A stretch of DNA of 64,000 nucleotides from Burkholderia sp. WSM2230 (GTDB lineage Bacteria; Pseudomonadota; Gammaproteobacteria; Burkholderiales; Burkholderiaceae). The stretch is taken from the NCBI RefSeq assembly GCF_000472445.1, contig NZ_AXAJ01000003.1:124159-188158 (forward strand). Direction: 5' to 3'. The notes beneath the pieces were generated by a model. That model was not told the origin of the DNA and ran no database searches. It was given only the letters and a program-made list of their open reading frames with translations. Of the stretch, positions 17,903 to 26,657 are shown in pieces (positions within the stretch are counted from its first letter, which is position 1; each line of letters begins with the position of its first letter). The translations under genes were made by a program, and so were the position numbers.

Positions 17903-19457
17903 TCTCGGCCGCACGTTTGTGCAAAGCGTCGAGCGCAGCCCGAACGCGCTGGCGCTCGTCGATGGCGAGCTGCAACTGACGTATGCGCAGTGGCATCGCA
18001 TGATTCTGAATGTCGCCGATGCCCTTCGCGAACTCGGACTGCAACGCGGCGACCGGTTGCTCGTCGTGTTGCAAAACCGCTGGGAAATGGCCACGGTGCA
18101 CTGGGCGGGGCAATTCTCGGGCATCGTGATCGTGCCGCTGAACTGGCGCGCGAAGCCGGACGAGCTCGAGTACTGCGTGACGGATGCGGGTGTGAAGGCG
18201 ATAGTCTACGAACCCGTTTGCGCCGATGCCGTCGTGAAAAGCGCCGCCGCGCAGCATGTGCCGCGCATCGGTCTGGACGACGCTGCGGGCCGCACGATCG
18301 CCTTCGACGCGCTGTTAGTCGAAGGCGAACGGGCGCACACCGGCGAGACCACTCACGCCAGCGCCGACGATATCTCGCTGATCCTCTACACATCCGGCAC
18401 GACGGGCAAGCCGAAGGGTGTGCCGCGCCGCCATCGGCATGAACGCGCGGGCGCGCTTGCGCACGTCGCGCAGAACCTGTACCGCCGCGGCGAACGCACG
18501 CTCGGCGTCATGCCGCTTTATCACACGATGGGCGTGCGCTCGCTGCTTTCGATGGCGCTCGTCGACGGCGTGTTCGTCTGCGTGCGTCGCTGGAACGCGA
18601 AACTCGCGCTCGAATCCATCGCGAAGTATCGGCTCACGTGCCTCTATCTCGTGCCGACGCTTTATCACGATCTGCTGGCGGACAGCGCGTTCGCCAACAC
18701 CGATACTTCGTCGGTCAGAAAGCTGGGTTTCGCCGGTGCGCCGATGAACGATGGTTTGCTCAAGCGCCTGTCGGCAGCGTTCAAGCCGGAACTCTTCGTC
18801 AACCACTACGGTTCGTCCGAGGTGTACACGGTCAGCATCGATCAGGACGCGACGCGCAAGCCGGGCAGCGCCGGGCGCGCGGGACTGAACACGCGGCTGC
18901 GCGTCGTGAAGCTCGACGCCGTGTCGCCCGATGACATCGCACCGGCCGGCGAGGAAGGCCAGATCATTGCGGACCTGCTCGGCGACGAGGCATTCGAAGG
19001 CTACTGGAACCGCCCGGACGCGAACGCGAAGTCGCTGCGCGAGGGCTGGTATTTCACCGGCGACACGGGCTATTTCGACCGCGACGGCGATTTGTACGTG
19101 ACCGGCCGCGTCGACGACATGATCATCAGCGGCGGCGAAAACATCTCGCCGGTGGATATCGAATCGGTGCTCTCGCTGCATCCGGCCGTCGATGAAGTCG
19201 CGGTTGCGGGCGTGAAGGACGAGCGCTGGGGCCAGCGCGTGGTCGCGTTCATCAAGCGCCGCGATTACGTCGACGCCGAGGCGCTCGACGCCTGGTGCCG
19301 CCAGTCCGATCTCGTCAATTTCAAGCGCCCGCGCGACTACGTGTTCGTCGACGATATTCCGAAGTCCCCGGTCGGCAAGATTCTGCGCCGCAAGCTATCT
19401 GCGGGCGAGTACTCATCCGACGGTAACGCTCAACCTGCACAGACCACAAAGGAGTAA
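17895..19457 (+). CDS. hmfD: 2-furoyl-CoA synthetase (AMP-forming acyl-CoA ligase)
   Basis: A 520-residue ANL-superfamily enzyme that would activate 2-furoic acid to its CoA ester with ATP. The P-loop motif LILYTSGTTGKPKGVPRRH, the A5-type GSSEVYTV, the GWYFTGDTGYFDRDGDLYV hinge region, and the C-terminal catalytic Lys in KSPVGKILRRKL are all intact. It sits directly between the molybdenum dehydrogenase and the hydrolase that act on its product. GGAGG lies ahead of the ATG, which is inside the end of the 2Fe-2S gene. Confidence 0.87.
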   Translation: MLDLGRTFVQSVERSPNALALVDGELQLTYAQWHRMILNVADALRELGLQRGDRLLVVLQNRWEMATVHWAGQFSGIVIVPLNWRAKPDELEYCVTDAGVKAIVYEPVCADAVVKSAAAQHVPRIGLDDAAGRTIAFDALLVEGERAHTGETTHASADDISLILYTSGTTGKPKGVPRRHRHERAGALAHVAQNLYRRGERTLGVMPLYHTMGVRSLLSMALVDGVFVCVRRWNAKLALESIAKYRLTCLYLVPTLYHDLLADSAFANTDTSSVRKLGFAGAPMNDGLLKRLSAAFKPELFVNHYGSSEVYTVSIDQDATRKPGSAGRAGLNTRLRVVKLDAVSPDDIAPAGEEGQIIADLLGDEAFEGYWNRPDANAKSLREGWYFTGDTGYFDRDGDLYVTGRVDDMIISGGENISPVDIESVLSLHPAVDEVAVAGVKDERWGQRVVAFIKRRDYVDAEALDAWCRQSDLVNFKRPRDYVFVDDIPKSPVGKILRRKLSAGEYSSDGNAQPAQTTKE

Positions 19458-19463
19458 CCCGAT

Positions 19464-20270
19464 ATGAGCGATTTGAACCATCGCGGCCAGACGCTGCTGC
19501 AAGACCTCGACGGCTTCTCGGTCGAGATCGACGCCGAACGCGAGCGCGCCGACATTATCCTGCATCGGCCGCCGTTCAATGTCATTTCGATGCACGCGCG
19601 CGACCAGTTGCGCACCGTCTTCGAAGCGCTGGACGACGACGAGCGCGTGCGCGTGATCGTGGTGCGCGCGACGGGCGAGCACTTTTCGAGTGGCGGTGAC
19701 ATCAAGGGCTTTCTGGAAGCTTCGCCGGAGCACGTGTCGAAGCTCGCGTGGAATATCGCGGCGCCCGCCCGTTGCTCCAAGCCGGTGATCGCGGCCAATC
19801 GCGGCTTCTGCTTCGGCGTGGGGTTCGAGCTGTCGCTCGCTTGCGATTTCCGCATCGTCACCGACACGACCTTCTACGCGCTGCCGGAGCAGAAGCTCGG
19901 GCAGATTCCCGGCTCGGGCGGCTCGGCGCGTCTTCAGGCGATGGTCGGCATCGGCCGGACCAAGGACATCGTGATGCGCTCGCGCCGCATTCCGGGCAAA
20001 CAGGCTTACGAGTGGGGCATCGCGGTCGACTGCGTGGCCGACACGGAACTGGAAACCGCCACCGACGCGCTCGTCGACGAACTGCGCGTGTTTTCGCCGC
20101 TCGCGCAGCGCACGGCGAAGAAGCTGCTGAACGATTCGGAAGACGCGCCGCTTTCCATTGCTATTGAACTGGAAGGGCATTGCTATAGCCGGCTGCGCAG
20201 CTCTGACGATTTTCGCGAAGGCGTCGAGGCTTTCCATGGCAAGCGCAAGCCGGTGTTTCGCGGAAGTTGA
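19464..20270 (+). CDS. hmfE: enoyl-CoA hydratase-family 2-oxoglutaroyl-CoA hydrolase
   Basis: The 268-residue crotonase-fold protein has the oxyanion-hole segments HFSSGGDIKGFL and ANRGFCFGVGFELSLACDFR. In the known furoate pathway, 5-hydroxy-2-furoyl-CoA opens to 2-oxoglutaroyl-CoA and this enzyme releases 2-oxoglutarate and CoA. The assignment rests on the operon order A-B-C-D-E, which matches the described Cupriavidus hmf genes, together with the fold. It starts six bases after hmfD with AAAGGAGT as its ribosome site. Confidence 0.82.
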   Translation: MSDLNHRGQTLLQDLDGFSVEIDAERERADIILHRPPFNVISMHARDQLRTVFEALDDDERVRVIVVRATGEHFSSGGDIKGFLEASPEHVSKLAWNIAAPARCSKPVIAANRGFCFGVGFELSLACDFRIVTDTTFYALPEQKLGQIPGSGGSARLQAMVGIGRTKDIVMRSRRIPGKQAYEWGIAVDCVADTELETATDALVDELRVFSPLAQRTAKKLLNDSEDAPLSIAIELEGHCYSRLRSSDDFREGVEAFHGKRKPVFRGS

Positions 20271-20303
20271 TAAGCAGCATCACAAAACAACAGGAGACAG
20301 AGG

Positions 20304-22070
20304 ATGGAGCGCTTCGATTACGTGATCGTAGGCGGCGGCTCGGCGGGATGCGTGTTGGCGCATCGGCTGTCGGCCGTGGCGTCGCTGCGCGTCGCGCTGA
20401 TCGAAGCAGGCGCCGATACGCCGCCGGGCGCGGTGCCTGCAGTCATTCTCGACAGCTATCCGATGCCCGTCTTCTGTGGCGACACTTATATCTGGCCGGA
20501 CCTGAAGGCGAAAGCCACCAGGGACGCCGCGCCGCGTGTCTACGAGCAAGGCCGCGTGATGGGCGGCGGGTCGAGCATCAACGTGCAGTCGGCTAATCGG
20601 GGCCTGCCGCGCGACTACGACGAGTGGGCCGCGAACGGCGCCGATGGCTGGGCATGGCGCGACGTACTGCCGTACTTTCGCAAGCTCGAACGCGACGTCA
20701 ACTTTCCAGGCGGCGAACTGCACGGCAGCGACGGCCCGGTACCGATTCGCCGCATCATGCCGAACGACTGGCCTCCATTCTGCGATGCGTTCGCGAAGGG
20801 CCTGCGCGCAAACGGCGTCGCGCAATTGCAGGATCAGAACGGCGAGTTCGGCGACGGCTTTTTCCCCGGCGCGTTCTCGAATATCGACGACAAGCGCGTG
20901 TCCACAGCCATCGCCTATCTTGACGAAGCCACGCGCAAGCGCCCGAATCTCACGGTGTATTCGAATCTTCGCGTCGAGCGGATCGTGATGGTAGGGGCGG
21001 CGGCGCGCGGCGTGATCGCAGTGGCGCAAAGCGGCGAGCGCGTGGGTTTCGAAGCGGGCGAAGTCGTGCTGAGCGCGGGCGCGCTTCAGTCGCCCGCGCT
21101 ACTGATGCGCGCCGGAATCGGCGACGCGCGCGACCTCGCGGCGCTCGGCATCGCGTGTACGGTGGATCGGCCGGGCGTCGGGCGCAATCTGCAGGATCAC
21201 CCGTCACTCACGTTCTGTCATTTTCTCGAACCGCGCTTTCGCATGCCGCTCGCGCAGCGCCGCGCCAGCATGATGGCCGCGCGCATGAGTTCGGGCGTCG
21301 CGGGCTGCGACGAGTCGGACCTGTATCTGTCGAGCGCGACCCGCGCGGCTTGGCACAAGCTGGGCAACCGGCTCGGCCTTTTCTTCCTGTGGTGCAACCG
21401 GCCGTACTCGCGCGGCCGCGTGCAGCTCGTATCCGCCGATACCGCCGCTGCGCCGCGCATCGACCTGAATCTGCTCGACGACGAACGCGATCTGCAACGG
21501 CTCGCCGCCGGCGTGCGGAGGCTGGCGCGCGTGGTCGAGGCGTCGGGGCTCGGGCGCGATTCGCGCGATTTTTTTCCAGCGGCGTTTTCTCCGCGCGTCA
21601 AGGCGTTGAGCCGGGTCGGCGAGCGCAACGCGCTTCTTACTGCGATGCTCGGCACGCTGCTCGACACGCCCGCGCCGCTGCGTCGTTTGCTGATCGACCG
21701 CTTTTTCACGCGCGGGTTGAATATGGCCGCGCTTCTCGCTGACGATCGCGCGCTTGCAGATTTCATCTGCGCGAACGTGTTCGGCGTGTGGCATGCGAGC
21801 GGCACGTGCCGCATGGGCGGTGCGCACGATCGCGACGCCGTCACGGATGCCGAAGGGCGCGTGCATGGCGCGCGGGGACTGCGCGTGGTCGATGCATCGC
21901 TGATGCCCAGACTGCCATCGGCCAATACGAACATACCGACCATCATGATCGCCGAGAAGATCGCCGACGCGATGGTCGCCGCGCGACGCGCGAGCGTGGC
22001 ATCGGGCACATCGAGCGCCTGCAGCGCCTCGAGTGCCTCCGATCCGCCGCCGCTCGCCGCCGCGCACTGA
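20304..22070 (+). CDS. hmfH: GMC-family FAD oxidoreductase, HMF/furfuryl alcohol oxidase
   Basis: This 588-residue glucose-methanol-choline oxidoreductase has the N-terminal ADP-binding motif DYVIVGGGSAGCVLAHRLS, the GMC signature GRVMGGGSSINVQSANRG, and the second signature near LSAGALQSPALLMRAGIG. The active-site His is at about residue 497 in VWHASGTCRMGG. In Cupriavidus, HmfH oxidises HMF and HMF acid stepwise towards 2,5-furandicarboxylic acid, which is the substrate of the UbiD enzyme encoded first in this operon. The ribosome site is AGGAGACAGAGG. The C-terminus is a low-complexity Ser/Ala tail. Confidence 0.85.
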   Translation: MERFDYVIVGGGSAGCVLAHRLSAVASLRVALIEAGADTPPGAVPAVILDSYPMPVFCGDTYIWPDLKAKATRDAAPRVYEQGRVMGGGSSINVQSANRGLPRDYDEWAANGADGWAWRDVLPYFRKLERDVNFPGGELHGSDGPVPIRRIMPNDWPPFCDAFAKGLRANGVAQLQDQNGEFGDGFFPGAFSNIDDKRVSTAIAYLDEATRKRPNLTVYSNLRVERIVMVGAAARGVIAVAQSGERVGFEAGEVVLSAGALQSPALLMRAGIGDARDLAALGIACTVDRPGVGRNLQDHPSLTFCHFLEPRFRMPLAQRRASMMAARMSSGVAGCDESDLYLSSATRAAWHKLGNRLGLFFLWCNRPYSRGRVQLVSADTAAAPRIDLNLLDDERDLQRLAAGVRRLARVVEASGLGRDSRDFFPAAFSPRVKALSRVGERNALLTAMLGTLLDTPAPLRRLLIDRFFTRGLNMAALLADDRALADFICANVFGVWHASGTCRMGGAHDRDAVTDAEGRVHGARGLRVVDASLMPRLPSANTNIPTIMIAEKIADAMVAARRASVASGTSSACSASSASDPPPLAAAH

Positions 22071-22167
22071 CGATTTTTTTAACCTCGACAAGAGCACGCA
22101 AAAGATCAACGTGCCTACGACACCGGCGCGCTCGTAAGACGGCCCGGTGACATACAAGGAGATTGAA

Positions 22168-23544
22168 ATGTCCGTAGCAGCGCAAGAAGGCGTCGCCGCG
22201 CTTCCCGTCAACCAGCGGCAAGTCATGGGTGCAGTCCTGGCCTCGTGCATGGGTTGGGCGCTCGATCTGTTCGATCTGTTCGTCCTGTTGTACGTCGCGC
22301 CCGTAGTTGGGCGTCTGTTCTTCCCATCCCAACACGCGATGCTTTCGCTCGCGGCGGTCTACGCGTCCTTCGCGGTGACGCTGTTGATGCGCCCGCTCGG
22401 TTCCGCGCTTTTCGGCTCCTACGCGGACCGTCATGGCCGCAAAGGGGCGATGATCATCGCGGTCGTGGGCGTCGGCCTCTCGACGGCGGCCTTCGGCGTG
22501 CTGCCGACCGTCGCGCAGGTGGGCCTCGTTGCGCCGATCGTGTTTCTCCTGCTGCGGCTCGTGCAGGGCGTATTCGTCGGCGGCGTGGTGGCGTCCACGC
22601 ATACCATCGGCACGGAGTCGGTCGCGCCCAAGTATCGCGGCGCGGTGTCGGGGCTGATCGGCGGTGGCGGCGCGGGCTTTGGCGCATTGCTCGCGTCGCT
22701 CACGTATCTCGCGATGTCGGCGCTTTTCCCCGGCGATCTTTTCGACGTCTGGGGCTGGCGCTGCATGTTCTTCACCGGCATCCTGAGTTCGGTGCTCGGC
22801 CTCTTCGTATTCAATAGCCTCGAAGAATCGCCGCTCTGGAAGAAGCTCGCCGCCGAGAAGGCCGCCAGGGCCGCCGCGCAGGTCAGGAGCGGCAAGGTCG
22901 AAGTGGTGCGCTCGCCGGTCCGGACGCTGTTTTCGCGGGACTATCGCAAGGTGCTGTTCGTGAACCTGCTGCTGACCATCGGCGGCGGCAGCGGCTATTA
23001 CCTCACGTCGGGCTATCTGCCGACCTTCCTCAAGGTCGTGAGCCACGCGCCCAACGGCGCGGCCGCCGCCATCCTGATGATCTGCAGCGTGGCGGTGGTC
23101 GTCGCCTCCGTGGCGGCGGGGCATCTGAGCACGTTCATCGGACGCAAGAGCGCGTTTTTGTGGCTCGGCATCATCCGGCTGATCGCGCTGCCCGCGCTCT
23201 TCGTGCTGCTGCCGGGCGCCCAGAGCATCACGATGGTCGGCGTGTATGCGGTGCTGCTTTCCGCGCTCGGCAGCGCGGGCTATGCGCCGATCCTGATCTT
23301 CCTGAACGAGCGCTTTCCAACTGCGATCCGCGCGACCGGTACAGGTCTTTCATGGAACATCGGCTTCGCCATCGGCGGGATGATGCCGACTTTCGTCTCG
23401 CTCGTCGCGAAGGATGCGAGCCAGTTGCCGTCGACGCTCGCGATTTTCGTTGGCGCGATCAGCGTGATCTTCCTGATTGGCGCGTTCGTCGTGCCCGAGA
23501 CGCTCGGCAAGCTCGAAAACGGAGCGACGGGCAATCCGTCCTGA
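22168..23544 (+). CDS. hmfT: MFS transporter, probable furan acid uptake
   Basis: A 458-residue major-facilitator protein with twelve predicted membrane segments. The signature loop between TM2 and TM3 reads GSYADRHGRKGAM, and R-x-x-G motifs are in the second half (AAGHLSTFIGRKSAF). Its place directly after hmfH suggests uptake of furoic or furandicarboxylic acid by proton symport, as proposed for HmfT1. The gene is preceded by ACAAGGAGATT. The 97-base gap before it could hold an extra promoter; a run of seven T residues lies just after the hmfH stop. Confidence 0.82.
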   Translation: MSVAAQEGVAALPVNQRQVMGAVLASCMGWALDLFDLFVLLYVAPVVGRLFFPSQHAMLSLAAVYASFAVTLLMRPLGSALFGSYADRHGRKGAMIIAVVGVGLSTAAFGVLPTVAQVGLVAPIVFLLLRLVQGVFVGGVVASTHTIGTESVAPKYRGAVSGLIGGGGAGFGALLASLTYLAMSALFPGDLFDVWGWRCMFFTGILSSVLGLFVFNSLEESPLWKKLAAEKAARAAAQVRSGKVEVVRSPVRTLFSRDYRKVLFVNLLLTIGGGSGYYLTSGYLPTFLKVVSHAPNGAAAAILMICSVAVVVASVAAGHLSTFIGRKSAFLWLGIIRLIALPALFVLLPGAQSITMVGVYAVLLSALGSAGYAPILIFLNERFPTAIRATGTGLSWNIGFAIGGMMPTFVSLVAKDASQLPSTLAIFVGAISVIFLIGAFVVPETLGKLENGATGNPS

Positions 23545-23619
23545 AGCATGCAAGCATCGGCGGGCGCGCTGAAGAGCGCGCCCGCGCAGTGTCCGATACA
23601 AAAATGGAGACGCTTCATC

Positions 23620-24324
23620 ATGAAGTATGACGACGACGTTCGCGCGCGATCCTACAAGTTTCGCGACGAATATGTGCAGGCGACGCCGTGGTGGTATCGC
23701 GGAGAGATGCATCTCGGTTTCACGCTCATTTTCACCACGGCGGTGATCGTCTATTGCGCCGCGCAGCTTCATGCGCCGACGTTCGCGGAATGGCTCGCGG
23801 TCGTGCCGCTCTTTCTGTTCGGCAACTGGGCGGAGTGGGCCGCGCACCGCTATGTGCTGCATCGGCCGACCCGATATTTCAGCATGATCTACAAGCGCCA
23901 TTGCGCGGTTCATCACCGCTTTTTCACGCATGTGACGCTGGAGTACAAGGGCCACAGGCATTGGCGCGCGTTGCTGTTTCCGCCGTTTGCGCCCGTCGCA
24001 TTCGTGCTCGCGGCCACGCCGCTCGCGCTGGTGATCGGCTTTGCGTTCTCACGTAACGCTGGCTATATCGCGCTTCTGACAATGGCCGCGTACTATCTGA
24101 TGTACGAAGGGCTGCACACACTTTCGCATGTGACCGACAGCCCGTTTCTCGACCGCGTGCCGCTCATCAACACGGTCCGGCGCCTGCACGTCTCGCATCA
24201 CGATCCCGAACTCATGGCGACGCAGAACTTCAACCTCACGTTCCCGATCTGCGACACGCTGTTCGGCACGCGCAGCGATGCGTCGCGCAGCGCGCGTGAG
24301 CCGATGAGCCCGAGCGGCGGTTGA
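23620..24324 (+). CDS. sterol desaturase/fatty acid hydroxylase-family membrane protein
   Basis: This 234-residue protein has four or so membrane segments and the three histidine clusters of the membrane di-iron hydroxylase superfamily: HRYVLH near residue 83, HHRFFTH near 105, and HVSHHD near 190. The family inserts oxygen into C-H bonds of lipids and small molecules. It lies at the end of the hmf operon on the same strand, 75 bases behind the transporter. No hydroxylase of this type is part of the standard furan pathway known to me, so its substrate is open. It is convergent, with a four-base gap, to the second LysR gene. Confidence 0.75.
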   Translation: MKYDDDVRARSYKFRDEYVQATPWWYRGEMHLGFTLIFTTAVIVYCAAQLHAPTFAEWLAVVPLFLFGNWAEWAAHRYVLHRPTRYFSMIYKRHCAVHHRFFTHVTLEYKGHRHWRALLFPPFAPVAFVLAATPLALVIGFAFSRNAGYIALLTMAAYYLMYEGLHTLSHVTDSPFLDRVPLINTVRRLHVSHHDPELMATQNFNLTFPICDTLFGTRSDASRSAREPMSPSGG

Positions 24325-24328
24325 GTTT

Positions 24329-25240
24329 TCACCAAGCCCGTGCGCCAGTGGTCACGCGACGAATCTCCTCGGTGATGATCGCGATCAGCGCTTGCGAGGC
24401 CGGCCCGATGGGCCGCTTGGGATGCGTGACCTGGATGATGTGACGAACGATGGGCGGCGAGACGATCGTGCGCGCCTCCAGCAGACCTTCGTCCACCTTC
24501 GCCTGCACCACGACGCGCGGCAGGATGGTCGCGATACTGCTCTGCTCGACGAACTGCACGATAGTGCTGAGCAGATCGATCTCGAACTTCGGCTGAATGA
24601 CGACGTCGGCGGCCATCAGAGCGGCATCGAGCGCGCCGCGCAGACCGTTGCGGCGCGTGGGGAGTACAAACTCGATACCGGACTGCGTGACGAGATCGAT
24701 CGTCTCCGGCAGATCCGGCCCGTGAGTCGCGCTCGTCACCAGCACCATTTCTTCCACGAGCAGCGGCTCCACGTCGAGCGTGAGCCGCCCCCGCGGCTTG
24801 TTGATGATCGCGGCATCGAGCCGGCCCGCTTCGACGGCGTCGATGAGTTGCGCGCTGAAGCCGTCCGCGACGGACACTTCGACTTGCGGAAAAAGGGCGT
24901 CGAACCGCGCGAGCGATTCGGGCAGCACGCTTTGCGCTTCCGACGACACCATCCCGAGCGACACGCGCCCGGTCACGATGACATCGCGCCGGCTCAGATG
25001 CTCGCGGGCGTGTTCGATGTCGCGCATGATCGGCGTGTAGAGGCGGTACATGAGCCGCGCTGCTTCGGTCGGGGCCATGCCGTGCGGGCCGCGCGCGAAG
25101 AGCGTCTGCCGCACTTCGGTTTCGAGCTTCGAAATCTGCATGCTGAGCGCGGGCTGCGCGATGTTCAGCCGCTTGGCCGCGCGGGTCACGGTGCCCTCCT
25201 CGAAGAGAGCGATGAAATACTGGATCTGCTTCAGTTCCAT
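24329..25240 (-). CDS. LysR-family regulator 2 of the furan cluster
   Basis: The 303-residue protein begins MELKQIQYFIALFEEGTVTR and is a clear paralogue of the LysR gene at the other end of the hmf operon. The helix-turn-helix regions differ by only a few residues, and long stretches match further on (for example the IINKPRGRLTLD region against IINKPRARLSLD). It ends four bases from the last hmf-linked gene on the opposite strand. It may answer to a different intermediate than regulator 1. The longer open frame upstream has no LysR-like sequence, so the ATG at 25240 is used. Confidence 0.87.
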   Translation of the reverse strand: MELKQIQYFIALFEEGTVTRAAKRLNIAQPALSMQISKLETEVRQTLFARGPHGMAPTEAARLMYRLYTPIMRDIEHAREHLSRRDVIVTGRVSLGMVSSEAQSVLPESLARFDALFPQVEVSVADGFSAQLIDAVEAGRLDAAIINKPRGRLTLDVEPLLVEEMVLVTSATHGPDLPETIDLVTQSGIEFVLPTRRNGLRGALDAALMAADVVIQPKFEIDLLSTIVQFVEQSSIATILPRVVVQAKVDEGLLEARTIVSPPIVRHIIQVTHPKRPIGPASQALIAIITEEIRRVTTGARAW

Positions 25241-25357
25241 AGGGCGGCGCTCAGGCGGAAGGATCGGCTGTCGGTTCAAAGCAGATATCGTAACGCCGGG
25301 CCGACCGCGCGGGGCGAGTCGCGCTGAAGCAGGGGCCCACACCCGAGACCTCACAAC

Positions 25358-25819
25358 TTAGGACTCGAGGTCGCGCGATTCGGGAATCATGGCCGCCTGG
25401 CCACGATGCGTGCCTTTGTCGTCGTAAAGCTGCCAGACCGTCGCGTTCTCGATCCAGAAGCGTTTGCCGGACTTCGTCACCCGGATTCCGCGATAGCCCT
25501 GGACGTAGCCATCTCGTTCGACCTGCTGCAGAAACGCTTGCCGTTCGTCGCGGTTCGGTGCGTCGGCCGACAGCCTGGACGGCAGTCCGACGATCTCGTC
25601 CCACGCGTACTCGAAGCGTCGCTGCGCGGCGCGATTGCCGTAGACGAAGAGCGGATCGGGCGACGTGTCGTGAGCCAGAACGGCGAATGGTGCCTCGTCG
25701 TAGAGCCAGCGGGCAGCATTACCGATGCCAGAACCCACCGGTACAAGCGGGCGTTTTAGCAGGCGCTCGTAGCTGCTGGCGAGCAGTTGGAAGAATGCAG
25801 GATCGGTGCTCGGGTGCAT
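25358..25819 (-). CDS. MEKHLA (PAS-like) domain protein
   Basis: The 153-residue protein fits the MEKHLA domain, a PAS-like ligand-binding fold: LLASSYERLLKRPLVP, NAARWLYDEAPFAVLAHD, DPLFVYGNRAAQRRFEYAWDE, and a C-terminal KRFWIENATVWQLYDDKG strand. Bacterial proteins of this kind are stand-alone and of unknown function. It follows the cupin gene with a 29-base gap and is probably co-transcribed with it. The start at MHPSTDP is chosen because longer versions overlap the cupin gene. Confidence 0.75.
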   Translation of the reverse strand: MHPSTDPAFFQLLASSYERLLKRPLVPVGSGIGNAARWLYDEAPFAVLAHDTSPDPLFVYGNRAAQRRFEYAWDEIVGLPSRLSADAPNRDERQAFLQQVERDGYVQGYRGIRVTKSGKRFWIENATVWQLYDDKGTHRGQAAMIPESRDLES

Positions 25820-25848
25820 TGTTAAAGGCTCTGTGTTGTGCAGTTCTT

Positions 25849-26268
25849 TCAGGGGTGGATCGAATCCAGGTGTGGGAGCAGCGTCACGCTTTCCTGCTCG
25901 TTGGCATCCGTGCGCGCAATGACACTCACGCAGTTTTCGCAATCGCTCGGATTGTAGGGCACGTGCGGCATGTTAGCCGGAATGTAGAGGAATTCGCCGG
26001 CATTCACGAACGCATGTCGCTCCAGCTCCTCGCCGAACCAGACCCCCGAGCGCCCGCTCATCACGTAGATGGCCGTTTCGTGGGCGACATGCTTGTGAGC
26101 CTTGGCGCGCGCGAGCGGCGGGAGGGTCGCGAGCTGCATGTGGATGCCCGTTGCGCCAACGCTATCGGCGGAAACGCCGGGCTCGTACAACAGTGCCTGC
26201 TTGCCCTGATAACTGTCACCGGGGCGCACCACCTGGCAAGTGGGGTTGGCTTGTTTGCTGGACGGCAT
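25849..26268 (-). CDS. cupin-domain protein
   Basis: A 139-residue single-domain cupin. The first metal-binding motif is KAHKHVAHETAIYVMSG, and the second is AGEFLYIPANMPHVPYN, with the His that closes the metal site. Cysteines and a DCENCVSVIART strand follow. Such proteins bind a small ligand or act as dioxygenases or isomerases; nothing here tells which. GGAGAAGAATCC precedes the ATG. It is the first gene of a short operon with the MEKHLA protein, upstream of LysR 2, so it may belong to the furan regulon. Confidence 0.78.
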   Translation of the reverse strand: MPSSKQANPTCQVVRPGDSYQGKQALLYEPGVSADSVGATGIHMQLATLPPLARAKAHKHVAHETAIYVMSGRSGVWFGEELERHAFVNAGEFLYIPANMPHVPYNPSDCENCVSVIARTDANEQESVTLLPHLDSIHP

Positions 26269-26408
26269 GGATTCTTCTCCTTGCTGCGTTTTAAGGACGC
26301 CTCTCGCCGCATAAAGTCGGGAGGGGCGAGGCTTACGGGTCAGATAAAACGCTTGCGTGCGCGACCTTATTCCGCCAAGGCTTATCGGCACTCTTCACTC
26401 GGCTTGCT
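26269..26408. other. left edge of lower-GC accessory stretch
   Basis: Upstream of the cupin gene, with its promoter on the minus strand. No gene is seen here. From this point towards 28.6 kb the base composition becomes less GC-rich than the flanking operons, and the open frames become short and broken. Confidence 0.4.
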
Positions 26409-26657
26409 TCATTCCCACTGTCGGGGATATGGCTCCTGATCGTTATCCGGCGCGGCGGTGTGCCATCGTGAGGGCGATCGGCGCAAGTTGCGTCGCGTAA
26501 TGCCGCACAAAGCGATCGCGACAATCAACAGGAAGGCGACAAAGTACAAGAGAGCTGTGAACACGATCGGTCCAGAAAATAAAGAGGAGTCGAACTGCGT
26601 TATTGGAACGGGAACGCCTCGGACGTTGGCCTTGAAACGCTCATTCGTCGCGACCAA
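26409..26657 (-). CDS. possible small membrane protein or 3' gene fragment
   Basis: An 82-codon frame opening with TTG. It holds one strongly hydrophobic segment (VFTALLYFVAFLLIVAIALC) followed by a basic and then a polar tail ending DNDQEPYPRQWE. No ribosome site was found for the TTG. The frame begins inside the end of the small secreted-protein frame just upstream in another phase, so it could be the rest of a frameshifted gene. I do not recognise the family. Confidence 0.3.
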   Translation of the reverse strand: MVATNERFKANVRGVPVPITQFDSSLFSGPIVFTALLYFVAFLLIVAIALCGITRRNLRRSPSRWHTAAPDNDQEPYPRQWE

